Of a DNA stretch of 64,000 nucleotides, positions 43,148 to 52,783 are shown piece after piece. A program made the position numbers and the translations under genes. The stretch spans positions 1-64,000 of the forward strand of contig NZ_BMPH01000008.1 in assembly GCF_014647495.1 (NCBI RefSeq), read 5' to 3'. Under the pieces are notes generated by a model, which was not told the origin of the DNA, made no database searches, and saw only the letters and a program-made list of their open reading frames with translations. Source of the DNA: Glutamicibacter protophormiae (GTDB taxonomy: Bacteria; Actinomycetota; Actinomycetes; Actinomycetales; Micrococcaceae). How positions within the stretch are numbered: the stretch's first letter is position 1; each line of letters begins with the position of its first letter.

Positions 43148-46100
43148 ATGTTTGAAAAAATCTTGGTCGCCAACCGCGGGGAAATCGCAATCCGCGCTTT
43201 CCGTGCCGGCTATGAACTAGGCGCAAAAACCGTTGCAGTCTACCCGCACGAAGACCGCAACTCCGTTCACCGCCAGAAGGCCAATGAGGCCTACCAGATC
43301 GGCGAAGAGGGCCATCCGGTCCGCGCCTACCTGAACATTGACGAAATCATCCGCGTCGCCAAGGAAGCCGGCGCAGATGCAATTTACCCGGGCTACGGTT
43401 TCATGTCGGAAAACCCCGACCTGGCCCGCGCCGCTGCCGAGAACGGCATTAAGTTCATTGGCCCGAAGGCCGAAATTCTTGAACTTGCAGGCAACAAGGT
43501 TGCAGCACTGAAGGCCGCCAAGGCTGCCGGCATTCCAGTGCTCGCCTCCTCCGAGCCCAGTGACGATGCTGAGCTGCTCATTGCCGAAGCAGACAAGATC
43601 GGATTCCCGATCTTCGTCAAGGCCGTTGCAGGCGGCGGCGGACGCGGCATGCGCCGCGTCGACAAGCGCGAAGACCTGCCCGAGGCACTGGGCGCCGCCA
43701 TGCGCGAAGCCGGTACCGCCTTCGGCGACTCGACCGTCTTCCTGGAGCAGGCGGTGCTCCGCCCTCGCCACATCGAGGTGCAGATCCTCGCTGACGAGCA
43801 CGGCAACATCGTCCACCTGCACGAACGTGACTGCTCGCTGCAGCGCCGCCACCAGAAGGTTGTGGAGATCGCCCCGGCCCCGAACCTGGACGAGAACATC
43901 CGCCAGGCGCTGTTCCGCGACGCCGTGAAGTTCGCCGAGGCCCTGGGCTACCAGAACGCCGGCACCGTCGAGTTCCTGGTTGACACCGTGGGCGAGCGCG
44001 CTGGACAGCACGTGTTCATCGAGATGAACCCGCGCATCCAGGTGGAGCACACCGTGACCGAGGAAGTCACCGACATCGACCTGGTGCAGGCGCAGATGCG
44101 CATCGCCTCGGGCGAATCGCTGGCCGACCTGGGCATCACCCAGGACACCATCCAGGTGCGCGGCTGGGCGCTGCAGTCCCGCATCACCACCGAGGACCCG
44201 GCCAACGGCTTCCGCCCCGACGTCGGAACTATCACCGTGTACCGCTCCGCAGGCGGTTCGGGCGTGCGCCTGGACGGCGGCACCATCTACGCCGGCGCCG
44301 AGGTCTCCCCGCACTTCGACTCGATGCTGGTGAAGCTGACCTGCCGCGGCCGCGACTACGCCACCGCAGTATCACGCGCCCGCCGCGCCCTGGCCGAGTT
44401 CCGCATCCGCGGCGTCGCAACCAACATCCCGTTCATCCAGAACGTGCTCAATGATCCGCAGTTCATTGCCGGCGACGTTGCCACGGACTTCATCGACTCG
44501 CGTCCTGACCTGCTGACTGGCAACGAGTCGCAGGACCGCGGCACCAAGGCCCTGAACTACCTGGCACACGTGACCGTGAACCAGCCCAACGGGGAGCGCA
44601 TCGAGGGCATCGACCCGCGCAAGAAGCTGCCTTCCTTCCCGGGCGACAAGTCGGACGAGCCTGAGCGTTCGCCGTTCGACGGGCCGTCGCGGACGGCGCA
44701 TCCGGCCGACGGCTGGCGCCAGAAGCTGCTGGAGCTGGGCCCGGAGGGCTTCGCCAAGGCGCTGCGCGATTGCACCGCCGTGGGCATCACCGACACCACC
44801 TTCCGCGACGCGCACCAGTCGCTGCTGGCCACCCGCGTTCGCACCCGCGACCTGCTGGCCGCCGCGCCGGCCTACGCGCACACCGTGCCGCAGCTGTTCT
44901 CCATGGAGGTCTGGGGCGGTGCGACCTACGACGTGTCGCTGCGCTTCCTGGGCGAAGATCCGTGGAAGCGACTGGAGCTGCTGCGCGCCGAGCTGCCGAA
45001 CATCCCGCTGCAGATGCTGTTGCGCGGCCGCAACACCGTGGGCTACACCCCGTACCCGACCGAGGTGACCGACGCCTTCGTGAAGGAAGCCGCCGCCGCG
45101 GGCATCGACATCTTCCGCATCTTCGACGCGCTGAACGACGTGTCCCAGATGGCCCCGGCCATCAAGGCAGTGCGTGAGACCGGCACCGCCGTGGCCGAGG
45201 TGGCCCTGTGCTACACCGGCAACCTGCTGGATGCCAACGAGAAGCTGTACACCCTGGACTACTACCTGGACCTGGCACAGCAGATCGTCGACGCCGGCGC
45301 GCACATCATCGCGATCAAGGACATGGCGGGCCTGCTGCGCCCGGCCGCGGCGGCCAAGCTGGTCACCGCGCTGCGCGAGCGCTTCGACCTGCCGGTGCAC
45401 CTGCACACCCACGACACCTCCGGCGGGCAGATGGCGACCCTGATGGCAGCCATCAACGCCGGCGTGGACGCCGTGGACGTGGCCAGCGCCGCCATGGCCG
45501 GAACCACCTCCCAGCCGTCGGCCTCCGCACTGGTGGCCGCGCTGGAGTTCACCGAGCGCGACCCGGGCCTGTCCCTGGACGCCGTCGCCGCGCTGGAACC
45601 GTACTGGGAAGCCGTGCGCTCCATGTACAAGCCGTTCGAGTCCGGGCTTCCGGCGCCGACCGGACGCGTGTACCAGCACGAAATCCCCGGTGGACAGCTT
45701 TCGAACCTGCGCCAGCAGGCCATCGCCCTGGGCCTTGGCGAGCGCTTCGAGGCCATTGAGTCGATGTACGCTTCGGTCAACGACATGCTGGGCAACGTGG
45801 TCAAGGTGACCCCGTCCTCCAAGGTGGTCGGCGACCTGGCGCTGCAGCTGGTCGGCTCCGGCGTTCGTGCCGCGGACTTCGAAGCCAACCCGCAGAACTA
45901 CGACATCCCGGATTCGGTCATCCAGTTCCTCTCGGGCGAACTGGGCAACCCTCCAGGTGGCTGGCCTGAGCCGTTCCGCACCAAGGCGCTGCAGGGCCGC
46001 AGCGTGAAGGCCCACATCGAGGACCTGAGCGCAGAGGACGCCGCGGCGCTGACCGGCGACTCGGACACCATCCGCGCAACGCTCAACCGCCTGCTGTTCG

Positions 46101-46600
46101 CCGGTCCGACCCGCGACTTCGCGGCCTCGGTGGAGAACTACGGCGACCTGTCCGTGCTGCATACCCGCGACTACCTCTTCGGCTTGGTCCGCGGCCACGA
46201 GCATGTGATCTCGCTGGGCACCGGCGTTCGCCTGCTGGTCAAGCTGGTCTCCGTCTCGGAAGCCGATGAGAAGGGCATGCGCAACGTCGTGGTCACCCTC
46301 AACGGCCAGTCCCGCCAGATCAGGGTGCGCGACGAGTCGGTGGAGTCCACCGTCAAGACCGCTCCGAAGGCCGATCCGAACAACGCCGGCCACGTGGCCG
46401 CCCCGTTCGCCGGTGCCGTGACCGTCAACGTCCAGGTCGGCGACCTGATCGAGGCCGGCCAGTCGGTGGCTACCATCGAAGCGATGAAGATGGAGGCCGG
46501 CATCACTGCGAACTCCTCCGGCGTCGTCACCCAGATCACCCTGAACGGCACCAGCCAGGTTCAGGGCGGGGACCTGCTGGTGGTCATCGAATCGAAGTAG
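43148..46600 (+). CDS. pyc: pyruvate carboxylase
   Basis: 1150 residues, single-chain form. Biotin carboxylase domain about 1-450 (KAVAGGGGRGMR ATP-grasp loop, EMNPRIQVEHTVTEE), carboxyltransferase domain about 547-830 (DTTFRDAHQSLLATR, RGRNTVGYTPYP, HTHDTSGGQMATLM) and biotin carrier domain ending the protein with the biotinyl Lys in EAMKMEA (about 1114). It makes oxaloacetate from pyruvate, refilling the TCA cycle. ATG at 43148 with TAGGGACACT upstream. Confidence 0.96.
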   Translation: MFEKILVANRGEIAIRAFRAGYELGAKTVAVYPHEDRNSVHRQKANEAYQIGEEGHPVRAYLNIDEIIRVAKEAGADAIYPGYGFMSENPDLARAAAENGIKFIGPKAEILELAGNKVAALKAAKAAGIPVLASSEPSDDAELLIAEADKIGFPIFVKAVAGGGGRGMRRVDKREDLPEALGAAMREAGTAFGDSTVFLEQAVLRPRHIEVQILADEHGNIVHLHERDCSLQRRHQKVVEIAPAPNLDENIRQALFRDAVKFAEALGYQNAGTVEFLVDTVGERAGQHVFIEMNPRIQVEHTVTEEVTDIDLVQAQMRIASGESLADLGITQDTIQVRGWALQSRITTEDPANGFRPDVGTITVYRSAGGSGVRLDGGTIYAGAEVSPHFDSMLVKLTCRGRDYATAVSRARRALAEFRIRGVATNIPFIQNVLNDPQFIAGDVATDFIDSRPDLLTGNESQDRGTKALNYLAHVTVNQPNGERIEGIDPRKKLPSFPGDKSDEPERSPFDGPSRTAHPADGWRQKLLELGPEGFAKALRDCTAVGITDTTFRDAHQSLLATRVRTRDLLAAAPAYAHTVPQLFSMEVWGGATYDVSLRFLGEDPWKRLELLRAELPNIPLQMLLRGRNTVGYTPYPTEVTDAFVKEAAAAGIDIFRIFDALNDVSQMAPAIKAVRETGTAVAEVALCYTGNLLDANEKLYTLDYYLDLAQQIVDAGAHIIAIKDMAGLLRPAAAAKLVTALRERFDLPVHLHTHDTSGGQMATLMAAINAGVDAVDVASAAMAGTTSQPSASALVAALEFTERDPGLSLDAVAALEPYWEAVRSMYKPFESGLPAPTGRVYQHEIPGGQLSNLRQQAIALGLGERFEAIESMYASVNDMLGNVVKVTPSSKVVGDLALQLVGSGVRAADFEANPQNYDIPDSVIQFLSGELGNPPGGWPEPFRTKALQGRSVKAHIEDLSAEDAAALTGDSDTIRATLNRLLFAGPTRDFAASVENYGDLSVLHTRDYLFGLVRGHEHVISLGTGVRLLVKLVSVSEADEKGMRNVVVTLNGQSRQIRVRDESVESTVKTAPKADPNNAGHVAAPFAGAVTVNVQVGDLIEAGQSVATIEAMKMEAGITANSSGVVTQITLNGTSQVQGGDLLVVIESK

Positions 46601-46629
46601 CCGCTTCGGCACGGTAAATCCGCTGCACC

Positions 46630-46669
46630 TACATCGTGGCCCACGACGCATGTCGTGGGCCACGATGTA
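46630..46669. terminator. 18-base perfect inverted repeat after pyc
   Basis: Arms 46630-46647 and 46652-46669 (TACATCGTGGCC...CGAC and complement) around GCAT. No T run follows on the plus strand, so termination strength is uncertain; a Rho-independent hairpin without U tract or a protein-binding site are alternatives. Confidence 0.55.
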
Positions 46670-46734
46670 TTTATGGCACGATCATTGGGACGGCGCCGCA
46701 CCCGGCGCCGGCATGTTACGACCCAGGAGGGAAT

Positions 46735-47277
46735 ATGAAGGCTGGCAGGAACACTCCCGGCGGCGTGCCTGCCGCGCGCCAGCAGCAGGCCAGAGAGGTC
46801 GCCGCAGCACGCAGCGAACTGGGCGTGCTGCTGTTCACCTTGGATCCGGCCCTGCCGCAGGCGGAGCTTGCCCAGCAGCTGGCCGAGCAGTTCGCGGAAC
46901 TGCAGCTGCCCTCCCGCGTGGCCACCGCCGGGCCGCAGCGGGTTGCGGCGGTCATGGACGGCAGCTTCACCGGAATCGACGTACTCGTAGTGCTCGGGGA
47001 CGCGGGCGCCGACACCGAAGACCGGCTCATGGAACTGGTCGAATGGCTGTTGGCCAACGGGCGTGGGGCCCTGGCTGAAAACCTCATTTTCGCCCAGCTG
47101 GGCCAGCCGCCCAAGCACCGCCCGGTTCCTGCCTTCGCCCGCGTGGTGCTGGAGCGGAATTTCGCCGCCGAGGCACGGAAAAGCGGCCTCAGGTTTCCCT
47201 GGGCCGCTTCCTCCCATTCCTCATGGGAGCTCGCCGGAGCCGTGCTGGACTATGCCACGGGCTTGGGCGCCGAGTAG
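46735..47277 (+). CDS. hypothetical protein
   Basis: 180 residues, soluble, alpha/beta character (LGVLLFTLDPALP, VDVLVVLGDAG-like strand, LMELVEWLLANG helix). No family recognised. ATG at 46735 with a strong AGGAGGGAAT upstream supports translation. Its last 28 bases overlap the convergent fadD gene. Confidence 0.7.
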   Translation: MKAGRNTPGGVPAARQQQAREVAAARSELGVLLFTLDPALPQAELAQQLAEQFAELQLPSRVATAGPQRVAAVMDGSFTGIDVLVVLGDAGADTEDRLMELVEWLLANGRGALAENLIFAQLGQPPKHRPVPAFARVVLERNFAAEARKSGLRFPWAASSHSSWELAGAVLDYATGLGAE

Positions 47278-49061
47278 ATGTCCTCGATCATCGCGTCATA
47301 GTCGCTGAGCACCACGGCGCGCTTGATCTTCATCGACGGGGTCAGGTGCCCCGAGGATTCGGTGAAATCTTCGGGGACGACGCGGAACGCGCGGATGGAT
47401 TCCGCCCGGCTGACCGAGGTGTTCGCCTTGTCGATGATCTTCTGGATGGTCAGCAGCACCTCGGGGTGCGTGGACAGCTCGTCCATGGACAGGTTCTTGT
47501 CCAGGTGGTGGCGCTCCAGCCAGCCGGGCACCGCCTCGGGATCCAGCGTGACCAGGGCCGAGATGAATGGACGCCCCTCGCCGACGACGACGCACTGGGA
47601 GACCAGCGCATCGGCGCGGATCTGGTCCTCAAGCATCGCCGGAATGACGTTCTTGCCGCTGGCGGTGACGATGATCTCCTTCTTGCGGCCGGTGATTTTC
47701 AAGAAGCCGTCGGCGTCCAGCTCGCCGATGTCCCCGGTGTGCAGCCAGCCGTCGGTGAAGGTTTCGGCTTCCAGATCGGGCCGGTTGCGGTAGCCGCGCA
47801 TGACGCACACGCCTTTGGCCAGGATCTCGCCGTCGTCCGCGATGCGCACCGCATTGCCCGGCAGCGGCTTGCCCACGGTGCCGATCTTGATGCGGTCCAG
47901 GGTGTTCACGGTGACCGGCGCAGTCGTCTCGGTCAGGCCGTAGCCTTCGAGCACCGTCACGCCGATGCCGTTGAAGAAATGGCCCAGGCGTTCGCCCAGC
48001 GGTCCGCCGCCGGAAACCGCGTGGCGGATATTGCCGCCCATGGCATTGCGCAGCTTCTTGTACAGCAGCGCGTCGAAGAGCTTGTGCTTCAGGTTGAGCC
48101 CCAGCGGGATCTTGCCGTCCTGCTCGGCCCGCGAGTACTTCACCGCCACGTCCACGCCTGCATGGAAGATCTTGGATTTGCCGCCGTCTTCGGCCTTGAG
48201 CATGGCCGAGTTGTAGACCTTCTCGAACACGCGCGGCACGGCAAGGATGAAGTTCGGTTTGAAAGACTGCAGGTCTTCGAGCAGGTGCTTCACGTCCGGG
48301 GTGTGGCCGGTGCGGCAGCCGGCGGCCACGTTGACCACCGAGATGAAGCGCGCGAAGACGTGGGCCAGCGGCAGGAACATGATGGTGGAGGCGCCCGGGT
48401 AGACGGCTGCCGGCAGCTCGGCCACCGCGTTCTCCGCCAGCTCCACGAAGTTCGAGTGCGTCAGTTCGCAGCCCTTGGGCCGCCCGGTGGTCCCCGAGGT
48501 GTAGATGATGGTCGCGGTGTCCTTGAGGGTCGCCGAGCTGCGGCGCGTCTCCAGTTCTTCGTCGCTGACGTCCTTGCCGTCCTTGGCAAGTTGCTCCAGG
48601 CCCTCGCCGAACTGCCAGACATGGTCCAGGCAATCGAGCTGCTCCTGGTGCGCCGCCTCGCGGACCACGGCTTCGTGCGCTGGGCTTTCCACCACGACGG
48701 CCACGGTTTCGGAATCCGCGGCGATCCAGGCGACCTGGCTGGGGGAGGAGGTCTCGTAGATCGGGACGGTCACGCAGCCTGCGTACCAGATCGCGAAGTC
48801 GACCAGGGTCCATTCGTAGCGGGTCCGGGCCATCAGGGCGATGCGGTCACCGGCGTTGATGCCATTGGCAATGAAGCCCTTGGCGATGGCCGCGGCTTCG
48901 GCGGCGAACTGCGAAGCGGTGACATCCTGCCAGGCGCCGCCGGGAGAAGGTTTGGAGAAGAGGGCCGGATTAGCAGCTGAATTCGCGTGGCGCAGCAGCA
49001 GGTCGGTGATGTTCGACTCTGCCGGCGAGTGGATGCGTAGCGGCGTGCTGTATTCGCGCAT
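47250..49061 (-). CDS. long-chain fatty acid-CoA ligase (FadD15-like)
   Basis: 603 residues of the acyl-adenylate family: IIYTSGTTGRPKGCELTH, EGYGLTETTAPV, LHTGDIGELDADGFLKITGRKKE and the C-terminal SSGHLTPSMKIKR with the catalytic Lys. The sequence matches the actinobacterial FadD15 / long-chain acyl-CoA synthetase type, feeding lipid synthesis or beta-oxidation. ATG at 49061 with AGGAGAAGAGACACAG upstream. Two small genes and plsC nearby suggest a lipid neighbourhood. Confidence 0.92.
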   Translation of the reverse strand: MREYSTPLRIHSPAESNITDLLLRHANSAANPALFSKPSPGGAWQDVTASQFAAEAAAIAKGFIANGINAGDRIALMARTRYEWTLVDFAIWYAGCVTVPIYETSSPSQVAWIAADSETVAVVVESPAHEAVVREAAHQEQLDCLDHVWQFGEGLEQLAKDGKDVSDEELETRRSSATLKDTATIIYTSGTTGRPKGCELTHSNFVELAENAVAELPAAVYPGASTIMFLPLAHVFARFISVVNVAAGCRTGHTPDVKHLLEDLQSFKPNFILAVPRVFEKVYNSAMLKAEDGGKSKIFHAGVDVAVKYSRAEQDGKIPLGLNLKHKLFDALLYKKLRNAMGGNIRHAVSGGGPLGERLGHFFNGIGVTVLEGYGLTETTAPVTVNTLDRIKIGTVGKPLPGNAVRIADDGEILAKGVCVMRGYRNRPDLEAETFTDGWLHTGDIGELDADGFLKITGRKKEIIVTASGKNVIPAMLEDQIRADALVSQCVVVGEGRPFISALVTLDPEAVPGWLERHHLDKNLSMDELSTHPEVLLTIQKIIDKANTSVSRAESIRAFRVVPEDFTESSGHLTPSMKIKRAVVLSDYDAMIEDIYSAPKPVA

Positions 49062-49170
49062 CTGTGTCTCTTCTCCTGAACTCGGTGTGACCCGGTGGGC
49101 AATGCGGGGTAATCCGCATCACATTGTTATTACTCTACAGTAACCTAGCGTTCCTCGGGCTCAAAGTCGA

Positions 49171-49605
49171 TCAGACCCTTGCTCCATCATCTCCCGGATC
49201 GCGTTCGGTCGGTAGCCTTCTGAGTAGGTAAATCACGCCGATGATGGAGAGTGCGACCATGCCGATGTAGACGAAGGCCGGGGCCGAGCGAAAGAAGATC
49301 ACGCATAACAGCAGTCCGATGGGTCCGCCCGCGGCCATCGTCCAGGCGAGGTTAACCATCGGGTTTCCCGAGCCCAGCGCGGCCGGTTCCTCGGGGACGA
49401 ACTGCTCCTCGCCCTCCTCGACCTCGTAGTCGCGTGGTCCGGCAACCGCGCCGGGGCCGGTGGAGAACAGCTGGCGCAGTTCCGCCTGGCGCTCGGCGGC
49501 GCTCGGCTCGCGGGGAGTGCCCTGGTCAAGGGTCCGGAAATTCTCAACGAGCTCGTCCCAACGCGGATCGTCGGCGCCGGACGGCTTGTTCTCTGCGGGG
49601 TTCAT
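49171..49605 (-). CDS. small membrane protein
   Basis: 144 residues: a hydrophilic acidic N-terminal half (WDELVENFRTLDQGTP, YEVEEGEEQFVPEEPAA) and two C-terminal membrane segments (about 86-108 and 112-132). No function known. ATG at 49605 overlaps the stop of the upstream esterase gene (ATGA), so the two are translated together. Confidence 0.82.
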   Translation of the reverse strand: MNPAENKPSGADDPRWDELVENFRTLDQGTPREPSAAERQAELRQLFSTGPGAVAGPRDYEVEEGEEQFVPEEPAALGSGNPMVNLAWTMAAGGPIGLLLCVIFFRSAPAFVYIGMVALSIIGVIYLLRRLPTERDPGDDGARV

Positions 49606-50375
49606 GACCTGCCCTTCGGGGAGTGCGCGGCCTGCGCGGCCACATGGTGGAAGAATCGAGCCGATTCCTCGAAGATCTGCGCGGCGTCGTAGTCGAGGGT
49701 GGCCACGTGCTTTGAATGCAGCAGCTGGTGGTGCTCGACCAGGGTGCCGGGGGTCAGCCCGTCGGTCAGCGCGTGCACCGAAGCATCGGACACCACGTTG
49801 TCCACGGTCGAGCGGAACAGCTGGACCGGCGCGGTGACCAGGCCCAGCCGTCTGCGGGTCTGTGCGAACAGCTGGTAGAGCTGGTGCACCGCCGCCACCG
49901 GGGTGCGGTCGTAGGCCTTTTCGTCGGCTCCGCGCTTGGCGATGTCGTTGCTGATCGGAGCGACCGAACGCACCACACGCCGCAACCACTTCGTATAGGG
50001 AGCCAGCGGGCTGTCCACGACCAGCCCCGGATTCACCAGGCTGACGCCGGCGACGTTGCGCCGGGTGGCCAGGTGCAATGCCAGCGCTCCGCCCATCGAC
50101 AGGCCGGCGGCGAACACCTGGTCATGGGATTCGGCCAATTCGTCAAAAGCTTGTTCGGTGGCCTGGATCCATTCGGAGAAGGGCCGGCCGACCATGTCCT
50201 GCCAGGAGGTTTCATGCCCTGGCAGCACCGGGCACAGGGTGTCGAACCCGGCGGACTCGAGCGCCCGGGCCCATGGCAGCATGGCGGTTCTGGACCCGGT
50301 GAAGCCGTGGATCAGCAGTACTGCAGGCTTCCGCTCCGGCTGGCCGGCCGCCCCCGGATGTGCTTCGTGATTCAT
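49602..50375 (-). CDS. alpha/beta hydrolase, carboxylesterase/monoacylglycerol lipase type
   Basis: 257 residues. HGFTGSRTAM (oxyanion region), the nucleophile elbow GLSMGG (Ser about 93), Asp near STVDNVVSD and His in HSKHVATLD complete a catalytic triad. It resembles Est30-like carboxylesterases. ATG at 50375 with CGAGGGGGACGCG upstream. First gene of a two-gene unit; divergent from plsC. Confidence 0.9.
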   Translation of the reverse strand: MNHEAHPGAAGQPERKPAVLLIHGFTGSRTAMLPWARALESAGFDTLCPVLPGHETSWQDMVGRPFSEWIQATEQAFDELAESHDQVFAAGLSMGGALALHLATRRNVAGVSLVNPGLVVDSPLAPYTKWLRRVVRSVAPISNDIAKRGADEKAYDRTPVAAVHQLYQLFAQTRRRLGLVTAPVQLFRSTVDNVVSDASVHALTDGLTPGTLVEHHQLLHSKHVATLDYDAAQIFEESARFFHHVAAQAAHSPKGRS

Positions 50376-50520
50376 CGCGTCCCCCTCGAGGTGCTACGTT
50401 GTACTGCATTCTTATTCGAGCGTAGTGCACAATTGAAGGGTGCGGACCCGCGCCAGTCAACACGTCGACGGGCGTGTCCGCCCGCAATGCCTGATGACGA
50501 GAAGAAGGAACCGCCCCATC

Positions 50521-51195
50521 GTGCTGTACGACTTTCTGAAACGCTTCGCGGTCAAGCCGCTGCTGCGTATCTTCTTCAAGATTGACATCCAGGGCATCAA
50601 TAATATTCCCGCCGAGGGCGGCGCCATCCTCGCTTCCAACCACCTGTCGGTCAGCGATTCGGTGTTCCTGCCGGCGATGATCGAACGGCCGGTCGTGTTC
50701 CTGGCCAAGGACGACTATTTCAACGGCAAGGGCCCCAAGGGGCGCCTGGTCGCATGGTTCTTCCGCAACATCAACCAGCTGCCGATGGACCGCTCGGGCG
50801 GACGCGGATCGGCCGCCTCGCTGGCCAGCGCCAACACCGCCCTGGCCGAGGGCAAGCTGCTGGGCATCTATCCCGAAGGCACCCGCTCTCCCGATGGGCG
50901 GCTCTACCGTGCGAAGCTCGGCGTCGCCAAGCTCGCCCTGGAATCCGGGGTGCCGGTGATTCCGATCGCCATGATCAACACTGACAAGGTGCAGCCCATC
51001 GGGCAGCGCCTGCCGCACCCGGGCCGCATCGGCATCAAGATCGGCAGGCCGCTGGACTTCTCCCACCTCGCCGGGAAGGCCTCGGACCCCGCAGTGCTGC
51101 GCCAGGTAGCCGACGACATCCGCAGGGCCATCAACGTGCTTTCCGGGCAGAGCTACGTGGACGTCTACGCGCCGGCCAAGGCCAAAAAGAAGTAG
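50521..51195 (+). CDS. plsC: 1-acyl-sn-glycerol-3-phosphate acyltransferase
   Basis: 224 residues. NHLSVSD is the HX4D catalytic motif (about 41-47), with FLAKDDYF and YPEGTRSPDGRLY as motifs II and III and VPVIPIAM as motif IV. It adds the second acyl chain to make phosphatidic acid, at the membrane. Start GTG at 50521 after AAGAAGGAACC; the frame is open upstream without similarity. Confidence 0.9.
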   Translation: MLYDFLKRFAVKPLLRIFFKIDIQGINNIPAEGGAILASNHLSVSDSVFLPAMIERPVVFLAKDDYFNGKGPKGRLVAWFFRNINQLPMDRSGGRGSAASLASANTALAEGKLLGIYPEGTRSPDGRLYRAKLGVAKLALESGVPVIPIAMINTDKVQPIGQRLPHPGRIGIKIGRPLDFSHLAGKASDPAVLRQVADDIRRAINVLSGQSYVDVYAPAKAKKK

Positions 51196-51300
51196 CCGCG
51201 GCCTGAAGCGGGGGCCAGCGGCCGGGCGCATGCCCTGTGTTACGTCCGGTTGTTACATTGCACGCGGTGCTTTGCGCGCAAGACACGTAGACTTGTCAAG

Positions 51301-52692
51301 GTGAGCGAAGTAAACCGAACCCCATTGCCAGGCTCCTCCGTAGCCGGCCCCGCCACCGACCCGCAACTTGATCTGTGGCGTGATCTGCCTATTGCCCAAC
51401 AGCCCACCTGGAGTGAGCACCCGGACTATAGCGCTTCCATTGCTGAACTGGGTTCGCGTCCGCCACTGGTCTTTGCCGGCGAGGTCGACGTGTTGCGCGA
51501 ACGCCTGGCCGAGGCGGCCCAGGGCAAGGCCTTCCTGCTTCAGGGCGGGGACTGCGCCGAGACCTTCGCCGACGCCACCGCGGACAAGATTTCCGCCCGC
51601 GTGCGCACCATCTTGCAGATGGCCGTCGTGCTGACCTACGGCGCCTCGATGCCGGTCATCAAGATGGGCCGCATGGCGGGGCAGTTCGCCAAGCCGCGTT
51701 CCTCGAACGACGAGACCCGCGACGGCGTCACCCTGCCGGCCTTCCGCGGCGACATCGTCAACGGCTACGACTTCACCCCGGAGTCCCGCGCCCACGACCC
51801 GAAGCGCATGGTCCAGGCCTACAACACCTCCTCTGCCACGCTGAACCTGATCCGCGCGTTCACCCAGGGCGGCTTCGCCGACCTGCGCAGCGTGCACTCC
51901 TGGAACCGCGGCTTCATGGCCAACCCGGCGCACTCCGCCTACGAGCAGCTGGCCGGCGAAATCGATTCGGCCATCCGCTTCATGGATGCCTGCGGCGCCG
52001 GCTTCGAAGGCCTGACCCGCACCGAGTTCTTCGCCTCCCACGAGGCGCTGCTGCTGGACTACGAGCGTGCGCTGACGCGCACCGACTCGCGCACCGGCCT
52101 GCCGTACGACACCAGCGGCCACTTCCTGTGGATCGGCGAGCGTACCCGCCAGCTGGACCACGCCCACGTGGACTTCCTGTCCCGCGTGCGCAACCCGATC
52201 GGCGTGAAGCTCGGCCCGAACACCTCGGTCGAGGACACCCTGGCGCTGATCGAGAAGCTGGATCCGAACCGCGAGCCTGGCCGCCTGACGTTCATCACCC
52301 GCATGGGAGCTCAGAACATCCGCGAGAAGCTGCCGAACCTGGTGGAGAAGGTCACCGCCACCGGCGCGCAGGTCCTGTGGGTCACCGACCCGATGCACGG
52401 CAACACCGTCACCAGCAAGAACGGATACAAGACCCGCAACTTCGACGACGTCATGGACGAAGTCCGCGGATTCTTCGAGGTGCACGACTCGCTGGGTACC
52501 AACCCGGGCGGCCTGCACGTGGAGATGACCGGCGACGACGTGGCCGAGTGCCTGGGCGGCGCCGATCCGATTCGCGAAGAGGACTTCGATGAACTCTACG
52601 AGTCCGTCTGCGACCCACGCCTGAACCACCGCCAGTCCCTGGAGATGGCCTTCCTGGTCTCCTCGGCACTGCAGAGCCGCGCACGCCGCTAG
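51301..52692 (+). CDS. aroG: class II 3-deoxy-7-phosphoheptulonate (DAHP) synthase
   Basis: 463 residues; first step of the shikimate pathway. Class II signatures: FLLQGGDCAETF, IKMGRMAGQFAKPRS, LPAFRGDIVNGYDFTPESR, RVRNPIGVKLGP, and WVTDPMHGNT. GTG at 51301. A TAGACT -10 candidate at 51288-51293 lies just 7 bases upstream, so the mRNA may be leaderless. It sits next to pknL as in M. tuberculosis (Rv2178c and Rv2176). Confidence 0.95.
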   Translation: MSEVNRTPLPGSSVAGPATDPQLDLWRDLPIAQQPTWSEHPDYSASIAELGSRPPLVFAGEVDVLRERLAEAAQGKAFLLQGGDCAETFADATADKISARVRTILQMAVVLTYGASMPVIKMGRMAGQFAKPRSSNDETRDGVTLPAFRGDIVNGYDFTPESRAHDPKRMVQAYNTSSATLNLIRAFTQGGFADLRSVHSWNRGFMANPAHSAYEQLAGEIDSAIRFMDACGAGFEGLTRTEFFASHEALLLDYERALTRTDSRTGLPYDTSGHFLWIGERTRQLDHAHVDFLSRVRNPIGVKLGPNTSVEDTLALIEKLDPNREPGRLTFITRMGAQNIREKLPNLVEKVTATGAQVLWVTDPMHGNTVTSKNGYKTRNFDDVMDEVRGFFEVHDSLGTNPGGLHVEMTGDDVAECLGGADPIREEDFDELYESVCDPRLNHRQSLEMAFLVSSALQSRARR

Positions 52693-52710
52693 GCGCCAGC
52701 CGGCCCAAGG

Positions 52711-52759
52711 AAAAGACCTGGCCCACCACCCCTTCGAGGGGTGGTGGGCCAGGTCTTTT
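52711..52759. terminator. bidirectional terminator between aroG and pknL
   Basis: 22-base perfect arms (52711-52732 and 52738-52759) around TTCGA, with A and T runs at the ends serving both convergent genes. Confidence 0.95.
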
Positions 52760-52783
52760 TTGCCGTGGCGCAGGCCTTGCCGG

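Noticed and set aside
44372-46663. 763-codon frame antisense to pyruvate carboxylase
   Set aside because: Shadow of an intact, highly conserved gene.
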